This document shows positions 1 through 4,903 of a stretch of 5,579 nucleotides of DNA, piece after piece. The first letter of the stretch is position 1, and the number at the start of each line of letters is the position of its first letter. The position numbers and the translations under genes are program-made. The notes below the pieces were generated by a model. That model searched no databases, had not been told where the DNA came from, and worked only from the letters and a program-made list of their open reading frames with translations. The DNA comes from Bacillota bacterium (GTDB taxonomy: Bacteria > Bacillota > Clostridia > Christensenellales > Aristaeellaceae), in assembly GCA_023392395.1 (NCBI GenBank), contig JAEVZE010000004.1, forward strand, positions 1 to 5,579, written 5' to 3'.

Positions 1-1629
1 GTGCTGTTCAGCAAGCTCGGCCAACTGGTGATGTTCCGCCTGGTAGCCGCCACCGCCTCGTTCCGCTTTTCGGTTTCGGGCTTTGCAGCAACTGTGACAG
101 CGGCGCTGTTCGGCGGAATCTTCCTGCTCATCCTCCTGAACAGCCTCCGGCAGGTGCGCTTTGCCTCCCCCGCGGAACTGCTTCGCAGCGGCAGCGCGGG
201 CGAGCGCGAGCCCCGGGCCAACTACGTGCTGGCTGCGCTGGGGATTCTACTGTTGGGCGCGGGCTACTGGCTGGCCCTGACCGTGGTCAACCCCATCGAA
301 GCGCTGGCCTGGTTCTTTGTCGCGGTGATCCTGGTGATCCTGGGCACGTACCTTCTGTTCATCTCGGGCAGCGTGGCGCTGCTAAAACTCCTGCGCCGGA
401 ACAAGCGCTACTACTATCAGACCAACCACTTCGTGTCGGTGTCGGGCATGTTTTACCGGATGAAGCGCAACGGGGCGGGCCTTGCGTCGATCTGCATCCT
501 GTCCACGATGGTGCTGGTGATGATCTCCTCCACCACCTGCCTGTACCTGGGCGCGGACGACGCGCTGAAGACGCGCTTTGCGCGGGAGGTGTCCATTACC
601 ACCGACACGCTGGCGCTGGACGCGCCGGTAGCGGTGGAGGCTGCCGTCACCAAGGAACTTTCCGTCGCCGACGTTTCGGCGGAAAACCTGCTGGACTACC
701 GGTATCTGTCCTTCTCGGCCTTTCAGCGCGGCGACCGGCTGACGCTGGACGAGAGTGCGGACGGCCTCGCCCGGGCGGGCGGTGGCTTCTGCCGGGTGTA
801 CGTCGTCCCCGCCGGGGATTATGAAAAGACTTCCGGCCGCGCGCTGAGCCTGAGTAAAGACGAGATCGCCGTCTACCCAAAAGGCGTGGAGGTCGGCAGC
901 TCCATAAACATCGGCGGTATCCCCTACCGTGTGGCAGAGAAACTGGACGGCTTTGCGGGCGAGGACGCAGACGTGATGAGCATCACCGATTCGGTCTACG
1001 TGTTCGTGAGCGCGGATGACATGCGCGCGCTGTACGACATGCAAAAGAAGGTCTATGGCAAAAACGCCTCGACCTACAACCACTACTACGGGTTTGATGT
1101 GCCGCTTGGCCGCGAGGCGCAGGTCGCACTTTCAAAGGCCATCCAGGCGGATCTGAAAACCGCCTCGCCTGATTCCCACGTGGAGAGCGCCGCCGAACTG
1201 TGGGGCGAATTCATCGGCATCTATGGAGGGCTGTTGTTCCTGGGGCTTCTTTTGGGCCTCACGTTCATCCTGGCAGCGGTCCTGATCATGTACTACAAGC
1301 AGGTCACGGAAGGGTACGAGGACAACGAGCGCTTCGACATCCTGAAAAAGGTGGGCATGACCGGCCGGGAGATCCGCAAGACCATCAACTCCCAGGTGCT
1401 GACGGTGTTCTCACTGCCGCTGATCGCCGCCGCCGTGCACATGGCATTCGCCTTCCCGATGGTGGCCAAGCTCCTGAAGGTCTTCAGCCTCACCAACGTG
1501 CCGCTGTTCGCCACGGTCACCGGGGCCACGATGCTGCTGTTTGCGGTCTTCTACGTCATGGCGTACCTGGCAACCTCCAAAGCCTACCTGGCCATCGTCA
1601 GCGGCATGAACGGCAGGCTGTACCTGTAA
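1..1629 (+). CDS. FtsX/BceB-type ABC transporter permease, 5'-truncated by the window edge
   Basis: Membrane permease subunit of an ABC transporter of the FtsX-like (MacB/BceB) superfamily. Bce-type members commonly act in resistance to, or sensing of, cell-wall-active peptides such as bacitracin. The visible 542 residues show about seven hydrophobic segments near residues 28-48, 74-95, 102-123, 158-183, 402-431, 465-487 and 500-524. A large soluble, probably extracellular, domain of about 215 residues (about 184-401) lies between the fourth and fifth of these. This matches the ten-helix BceB layout, with a large domain between helices 7 and 8, if about three helices and roughly 100 residues are missing on the left. 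The segment YEDNERFDILKKVGM (439-453) is the cytoplasmic stretch typical of FtsX-like permeases. The first GTG is probably an internal valine, not the start. An ATPase partner gene would be expected just upstream, outside the window. The substrate cannot be told. The family is secure; the Bce assignment is likely but unproven. Confidence 0.85.
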   Translation: MLFSKLGQLVMFRLVAATASFRFSVSGFAATVTAALFGGIFLLILLNSLRQVRFASPAELLRSGSAGEREPRANYVLAALGILLLGAGYWLALTVVNPIEALAWFFVAVILVILGTYLLFISGSVALLKLLRRNKRYYYQTNHFVSVSGMFYRMKRNGAGLASICILSTMVLVMISSTTCLYLGADDALKTRFAREVSITTDTLALDAPVAVEAAVTKELSVADVSAENLLDYRYLSFSAFQRGDRLTLDESADGLARAGGGFCRVYVVPAGDYEKTSGRALSLSKDEIAVYPKGVEVGSSINIGGIPYRVAEKLDGFAGEDADVMSITDSVYVFVSADDMRALYDMQKKVYGKNASTYNHYYGFDVPLGREAQVALSKAIQADLKTASPDSHVESAAELWGEFIGIYGGLLFLGLLLGLTFILAAVLIMYYKQVTEGYEDNERFDILKKVGMTGREIRKTINSQVLTVFSLPLIAAAVHMAFAFPMVAKLLKVFSLTNVPLFATVTGATMLLFAVFYVMAYLATSKAYLAIVSGMNGRLYL

Positions 1630-1630
1630 A

Positions 1631-1671
1631 CAATGCGCCCAAAATCCGCTATGCGGCTTTCGGGCGCATTG
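1631..1671. repeat. Hairpin 1: inverted repeat directly after the permease stop codon
   Basis: CAATGCGCCC (1631-1640) pairs perfectly with GGGCGCATTG (1662-1671). Inside it a second small stem, CCGC/GCGG (1646-1649 with 1653-1656), closes on a TAT loop, and AAA/TTT pairs can form between the two stems. The structure begins 1 bp after the TAA stop. Its position suits a 3' end or mRNA-stabilising structure, but the sequence after it (GAAGAACTG) has no T-run. It is therefore not called an intrinsic terminator. Confidence 0.7.
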
Positions 1672-1681
1672 GAAGAACTGC

Positions 1682-1719
1682 GCGGGCCTGAAATTCTCAC
1701 GAATTTTCGGGCGGCCCGC
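1682..1719. repeat. Hairpin 2: bulged inverted repeat containing the ATTC-N4-GAAT motif
   Basis: An outer stem GCGGGCC (1682-1688) / GGCCCGC (1713-1719) encloses an inner stem AAATTC (1691-1696) / GAATTT (1701-1706) with a TCAC loop. The two stems are separated by an asymmetric internal loop (2 nt on the left, 6 nt on the right). The inner palindrome could be either the tip of an RNA hairpin or a protein-binding dyad. No U-tract follows. Confidence 0.6.
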
Positions 1720-1732
1720 TGACTTTCGGGAT

Positions 1733-1772
1733 TGTTTCACCCACCAGTGTACGCACACTGGTGGGTGAAACA
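1733..1772. repeat. Hairpin 3: 18-bp perfect inverted repeat with 4-nt loop
   Basis: The left arm at 1733-1750 (TGTTTCACCCACCAGTGT) is exactly complementary to the right arm at 1755-1772, with loop ACGC at 1751-1754. There are no mismatches or wobbles. No T-run follows on either strand. The perfect pairing over 18 bp cannot reasonably be chance in a spacer of this size. The function is unknown: an RNA hairpin, a palindromic extragenic repeat or a cruciform-forming site are all possible. Confidence 0.85.
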
Positions 1773-1827
1773 CATTTCCGGCGCGCAGGTCGTCGGGAAT
1801 GATTGGATGGAACGAAAGGGCTCGCTG

Positions 1828-1883
1828 AAAACCTATCCGGCCTGGCGGCGAGGGGATCCCCGCCGCCAGGCTGGATAGGTTTT
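1828..1883. repeat. Hairpin 4: 23-bp inverted repeat with 10-nt loop, possible bidirectional terminator
   Basis: Positions 1828-1850 pair with 1861-1883 over 23 positions. The arms begin AAAACCTATCC on the left and end GGATAGGTTTT on the right. The only non-Watson-Crick position is G1839 with T1872, which is a G-U wobble in a + strand RNA. The tip holds the 10-bp palindrome GGGGATCCCC (1852-1861), offset by one base from the main dyad. The A4 at the left base and T4 at the right base resemble a bidirectional terminator, but the T-tract is short and fully within the stem, so this is only a possibility. Confidence 0.8.
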
Positions 1884-1916
1884 GGACGAAGCGCCGCGCT
1901 ATTCGTGAGAATCCGG

Positions 1917-1934
1917 CATAAAATACCATAAAAT
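1917..1934 (+). promoter_or_regulatory. Direct repeat CATAAAAT x2 at 10-bp spacing upstream of the cas promoter
   Basis: CATAAAAT occurs at 1917-1924 and again at 1927-1934, exactly 10 bp apart, so both copies lie on the same face of the helix. They sit about 22 bp upstream of the -35 box, followed by another AT-rich stretch with TTTTTAAAA at 1946-1954. The layout suits an activator or repressor site, with an UP-type element closer to the promoter. No specific regulator is recognised. Confidence 0.35.
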
Positions 1935-1955
1935 TCGCTGATTTGTTTTTAAAAG

Positions 1956-1984
1956 TTTACATTCCGAGGGGATTGGTGTATAAT
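1956..1984 (+). promoter_or_regulatory. Predicted sigma-A promoter of the cas3-cas5c-cas8c operon
   Basis: The -35 box TTTACA (1956-1961, 5 of 6 to consensus) and the perfect -10 box TATAAT (1979-1984) are separated by 17 bp, the optimal spacing. Transcription would start near 1991, only about 12 nt before the cas3 ATG at 2003. The start codon would thus follow a very short leader that still includes GGGG (1994-1997) as part of a Shine-Dalgarno sequence. Because the promoter lies downstream of the alternative in-frame TTG at 1943, it also supports the ATG at 2003 as the true start of cas3. Confidence 0.8.
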
Positions 1985-2002
1985 GGCAGGGATGGGGTGA
2001 TA

Positions 2003-4222
2003 ATGTTGACTTATAGTGCGCATTCATTGGAAGGAAAACCCGAATCTGAGTGGCAGTCGCTGGAAGCCCATCTGCTGAACACCGCGCTTCTGGCCTGTTC
2101 CTTCGCGGACGCGTTCGGCTCGGGGGATCTGGCCTGCGCGCTGGCGCTTTTGCACGACTACGGCAAGGCCACCAAGGGCTTTCAAGCGCGGCTCGACGGC
2201 GCGAAAACCCGGGTGGACCACTCCACCGCGGGCGGATTGGAAGCGAAACGGCTATACGGCGAGGCGCTCGGAAAGATTCTCGCCTACGCCATCCTGGGCC
2301 ACCACGCGGGGCTTGCCGATGCCGGCAGCGAGCACAGCCCCGACGAGAGCGCGCTGGAATTCCGGCTGGCGCATCCGCCCAGGGAAGCGCCTGACCCGAC
2401 GGTTCTAAACGCCCTGCCGCTGCCCAAAGCCTTGCGCTTCCCCTTTCCAGGCGCGTCCACTGGCGCGTTCTCCATCTCCTTTCTGATCCGGATGCTGTTC
2501 TCCGCGCTGGTAGACGCCGACAGCCTGAATACCGAAAGCTTCTGCGACCCGGAAAAGGCGCTGCTCCGTCAGCCGGGCCTCGCCATCGAAGCGCTGAAGG
2601 AGAAGCTGGATGCCTACCTTCAGGAGCGCTTCTCCGGCCGCCCGGTGGAGGACGACCACTCCAAAGGGGCCGAGATCCAGCGGCTACGGGGCGATATCCT
2701 CAAAACCTGCCGGGAAGCCCGGCTCCCCCGGGGCGTCTACACGCTGACGGTGCCCACCGGCGGCGGCAAGACCTTTTCAAGCCTGTCGCTCGCGCTGAAC
2801 CACGCGGCGGCAAACGGCATGAGGCGCGTCATCTACGCGATCCCGTTCACCTCGATCATCGAACAGAACGCGGACGAATTCAAAAAGGCGCTGGGTGCGG
2901 AAAACGTGCTGGAGCACCACTCGAACGCCGACTTCGACAAGCGGGCGGAAGACGAGGACCGGCAGAAGCTCTCCCGCATGCGGCTTTCGACGGAGAATTG
3001 GGACGCGCCGTTGGTGGTGACCACCAACGTGCAGTTCTTTGAATCGCTGTTCGCCTGCCGCCGCTCGAGGTGCCGGAAGCTGCACAACATCGCGGGATCC
3101 GTCATCATTCTGGACGAAGCGCAGATGCTGGATTCCGACTTCCTGAAGCCCTGCATCGCGGCGCTTAACGAGTTGGTCCGGCACTGCCGGTGCACGGTAA
3201 TCCTGTGCACCGCCACGCAGCCCGCGCTGTCCGGCTACTTCCCGGCGGACCAACGCCCCCGGGAGATCATGGCGGAGCCGCTGAAGCTGTACGAAGCGTT
3301 CCGCAAGGTCGCGGTCACCCGCGAGGGCGCGCTAAGCCTCGAATCGCTGGCGGAGCGAATCGTCCAAGAGCGGCAGGCGCTTTGCATCGTCAACACGCGG
3401 GGCGCGGCGGCGGAATTGTACGGCCTGATCGCGAAGGAGCCGGGCGTCTTCCATCTGAGCGCCCGGATGACGGCCGCCCACCGTTCCCAGAAAATCGCGC
3501 AAATCAAGAAGCTTTTGGATGACAAACAGCCCTGCCGCGTGGTCAGCACGCAATTGGTCGAGGCGGGCGTGAACCTGGACTTCCCGGTGGTGTACCGGGC
3601 GGAGGCGGGGCTGGACTCCATCGTCCAGGCGGCGGGCCGCTGCAACCGGGAGGGAAAGCTGCCGGGCGGCGGACAAATGCGCGTGTTCTCGCTGCAGGGG
3701 CAGACGCTTCGGGGTTGGTTCAGCCGCACGGCGGCGTACGGGCGCGAGGTGATGGACGCCTTCCCGGAGGACCCGCTGTCGCCGGGGGCCATCGCGCGGT
3801 ATTTTGAAATGCTGTACGCCATGCACGATAAGGGTCTGGACGCCAAAGGCATCATGCAGGCCATGGACAGCGGCGATGCCGCGAGGAACCTGCGCTTTGA
3901 CTTCAAAACGGTGGCCAGAGACTTCCAACTCATCGAGGACAACACCTTCACCATTCTCATCCCCCACGACGACGAAAGCAAAGAAATCGCCGGTCGCCTC
4001 AAGGCGGGCCTAATCAGCCGGGGCGACCTCAGAAGACTGGGGCGCTACGGCGTTCAGGTCTACGACAACGAACTGAAGGAACTGGTCCGCACCGGGAGCG
4101 TCGAGCGCGTGAAAGATTCGGACGCCTACCTTTTGACCGATCTGAACCTGTACGACGGCGTGGAGAGGGGGCTACTACACATCGACGAGAACAGTTTCCG
4201 CAGCGATTTCCTTCACATCTGA
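2003..4222 (+). CDS. cas3: CRISPR-associated helicase-nuclease Cas3, type I-C
   Basis: Effector nuclease of a type I CRISPR-Cas system: it is recruited by Cascade to target DNA, nicks the displaced strand and degrades it with ATP-driven unwinding. The 739 residues are full-length for a type I-C Cas3 with HD nuclease and helicase fused. HD domain: H7, H23, HDYGK (51-55), H73 in VDHSTAGG, the pair H100-H101 in GHHAGLAD and D171 or D173. Helicase motifs: Walker A PTGGGKT (251-257), motif Ia YAIPFTSIIEQNA (278-290), DEAQ box (371-374), TAT (403-405), motif IV region CIVNTRGAAAELY (461-473), motif V STQLVEAGVNLDFP (515-528) and motif VI QAAGRCNRE (542-550). A Cas3 C-terminal domain follows. All catalytic residues expected are present, so the enzyme looks active. 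The frame stays open back to a TTG at 1943, but the ATG at 2003 gives the usual N-terminus (YSAHSLEGKP), has GGGGTGAT just upstream, and lies downstream of the promoter. It is first in the cas operon, 18 bp before cas5c. Confidence 0.96.
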   Translation: MLTYSAHSLEGKPESEWQSLEAHLLNTALLACSFADAFGSGDLACALALLHDYGKATKGFQARLDGAKTRVDHSTAGGLEAKRLYGEALGKILAYAILGHHAGLADAGSEHSPDESALEFRLAHPPREAPDPTVLNALPLPKALRFPFPGASTGAFSISFLIRMLFSALVDADSLNTESFCDPEKALLRQPGLAIEALKEKLDAYLQERFSGRPVEDDHSKGAEIQRLRGDILKTCREARLPRGVYTLTVPTGGGKTFSSLSLALNHAAANGMRRVIYAIPFTSIIEQNADEFKKALGAENVLEHHSNADFDKRAEDEDRQKLSRMRLSTENWDAPLVVTTNVQFFESLFACRRSRCRKLHNIAGSVIILDEAQMLDSDFLKPCIAALNELVRHCRCTVILCTATQPALSGYFPADQRPREIMAEPLKLYEAFRKVAVTREGALSLESLAERIVQERQALCIVNTRGAAAELYGLIAKEPGVFHLSARMTAAHRSQKIAQIKKLLDDKQPCRVVSTQLVEAGVNLDFPVVYRAEAGLDSIVQAAGRCNREGKLPGGGQMRVFSLQGQTLRGWFSRTAAYGREVMDAFPEDPLSPGAIARYFEMLYAMHDKGLDAKGIMQAMDSGDAARNLRFDFKTVARDFQLIEDNTFTILIPHDDESKEIAGRLKAGLISRGDLRRLGRYGVQVYDNELKELVRTGSVERVKDSDAYLLTDLNLYDGVERGLLHIDENSFRSDFLHI

Positions 4223-4224
4223 TG

Positions 4225-4232
4225 AAAGGAGG
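4225..4232 (+). promoter_or_regulatory. Shine-Dalgarno AAAGGAGG that fixes the TTG start of cas5c
   Basis: AAAGGAGG ends 8 nt before TTG at 4241, an ideal spacing. The nearby ATG at 4248 is in another frame and meets a stop after four codons, and no in-frame ATG lies close by, so the TTG start is well supported. The site lies in the short gap after the cas3 stop codon. Confidence 0.85.
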
Positions 4233-4240
4233 ACGAGCGT

Positions 4241-4903
4241 TTGGGTTATGGCATTCGTTTGAAAGTCTGGAGCGAATACGCCTGTTTCACACGGCCCGAG
4301 ATGAAGGCCGAGCGCGTCAGCTACGACGTGATGACGCCGTCGGCGGCCCGCGGCGTGCTGGACGCCATCCATTGGAAGCCTGCGATCCTGTGGGTGGTGG
4401 ACGGCATCACCGTGCTCAACGAGATCCGGTTTGACAACATCCGAAGAAACGAGGTGGGCGTTAAAATGCCCGCGCCGTCGGAGGCGGCGATGAACGGCAA
4501 ACCCGTTAAGCCACTGGGTCTCAGCGCCAGTGACAACCGCCAACAGCGCGCGGCGCTTCTGATCCGGGACGCGGCCTACATGGTCGAAGCCCACTTCATA
4601 CTAACGGACAAGGCCGGGCCGGAAGACACTGTGGAAAAGCACTACAACATCGCGCTACGGCGCATGCGCGCCGGGCAGTGCTTCCACCGGCCGTACCTTG
4701 GGTGCCGGGAGTTTCCCGCCCACTTTGAACTGATCGAAGGGGACGCGCCCCCGTCGTTTTACCAATGCGCGGGCGAGGTGGACCTGGGCTGGATGCTGAA
4801 CGGCATCGACTTTGACGAGGACAAGACCGCGCGTTTCTTCCGGGCGAAGATGGTGGACGGGCGCATCGCCGTACCGCCTATGAAGGGGGGCGGCGGCGCG
4901 TGA
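4241..4903 (+). CDS. cas5c: Type I-C Cascade subunit and crRNA endoribonuclease Cas5c (Cas5d)
   Basis: In type I-C systems Cas5c replaces Cas6: it cuts the pre-crRNA in the repeat hairpin and stays bound to the 5' handle as part of Cascade. The 220 residues are a normal length. The N-terminus GIRLKVWSEYACFTRPEMK and the following RVSYDVMTPSAARGVLDAI are hallmark Cas5c sequences, with IHWKPAI at 43-49. EKHYNI (132-137), YLGCREF (152-158) and DLGWMLNGIDFD (181-192) match conserved parts of the RAMP fold. From memory, the catalytic residues of Bacillus halodurans Cas5d are Y46, K116 and H117. Here K133-H134 match the latter two, while the tyrosine position holds H44 (AIHWKP versus SIYWKP). Translation starts at TTG behind a strong Shine-Dalgarno. 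The stop codon overlaps the GTG start of cas8c by 4 bp (GTGA), which suggests translational coupling. The tail is glycine-rich (MKGGGGA). Confidence 0.95.
   Translation: MGYGIRLKVWSEYACFTRPEMKAERVSYDVMTPSAARGVLDAIHWKPAILWVVDGITVLNEIRFDNIRRNEVGVKMPAPSEAAMNGKPVKPLGLSASDNRQQRAALLIRDAAYMVEAHFILTDKAGPEDTVEKHYNIALRRMRAGQCFHRPYLGCREFPAHFELIEGDAPPSFYQCAGEVDLGWMLNGIDFDEDKTARFFRAKMVDGRIAVPPMKGGGGA

Larger units (their letters stand above)
1693..1912. repeat. 12-bp inverted pair ATTC-N4-GAAT flanking hairpin 3 and hairpin 4
   Basis: ATTCTCACGAAT at 1693-1704 is the exact reverse complement of ATTCGTGAGAAT at 1901-1912. Each copy is also a small dyad (ATTC/GAAT around 4 bases). Together they bracket about 220 bp that contains hairpins 3 and 4. 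They could be ends of a small mobile-element relic or two binding sites of one regulator. No flanking target-site duplication is seen, which argues against a recent insertion. Confidence 0.5.
1630..2002. other. Palindrome-rich spacer between the permease gene and the cas operon
   Basis: No convincing protein-coding gene lies here. The left two thirds (about 1631-1912) is G+C-rich and holds four separate inverted repeats, a 12-bp motif present twice in opposite orientation, and short direct repeats of TTTCGGG. The right part (about 1913-1990) becomes sharply AT-rich and carries the cas promoter. A reverse-strand open frame crosses the spacer into the permease gene, but its product is arginine-, histidine- and glutamine-rich and shows no recognisable domain, so it is treated as a shadow. 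The spacer may combine the end of the permease transcript with a small non-coding element, but no U-rich terminator tail was found after any hairpin. Confidence 0.75.

Noticed and set aside
382..1083. Long reverse-strand open frame (233 codons) inside the permease gene
   Set aside because: The product is rich in Arg, His, Val and Gln with no domain or credible start signal; it mirrors codon bias in G+C-rich DNA opposite a clear membrane-protein gene.
1631..1671. Hairpin 1 as a rho-independent terminator of the permease gene
   Set aside because: The position fits, but no T-run follows the stem (GAAGAACTG), so it is reported only as an inverted repeat.
1734..1771. Hairpin 3 as a CRISPR repeat, because the arm begins GTTTCAC like many repeats
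   Set aside because: It occurs once, has no spacer-repeat periodicity, and the long symmetric stem does not fit a type I-C repeat.
1789..1818. Possible degenerate CRISPR repeat or mini-crRNA in the spacer (GTCGTCGGG followed by TGGATGGAACGAAA), which could guide autorepression of the cas promoter
   Set aside because: Only loosely like type I-C repeats (GTCGC...GTGGATTGAAA): the internal hairpin is missing and the 3' part needs an insertion. The real repeat of this locus is not in the window, so it cannot be compared.
1411..1929. Reverse-strand open frame of 172 codons spanning the spacer and the permease 3' end
   Set aside because: It crosses all four hairpins, has low-complexity composition and overlaps a secure gene antisense; no recognisable domain.
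1943..2002. 20-residue N-terminal extension of Cas3 from a TTG at 1943
   Set aside because: The TTG has no Shine-Dalgarno and lies upstream of the predicted transcription start; the extension is not typical of Cas3, whereas the ATG at 2003 gives the usual N-terminus.
3235..4002. Reverse-strand open frame (255 codons) inside cas3
   Set aside because: The opposite frame encodes the conserved helicase motifs of Cas3; the antisense product is Ser/Arg-rich and looks like a shadow.
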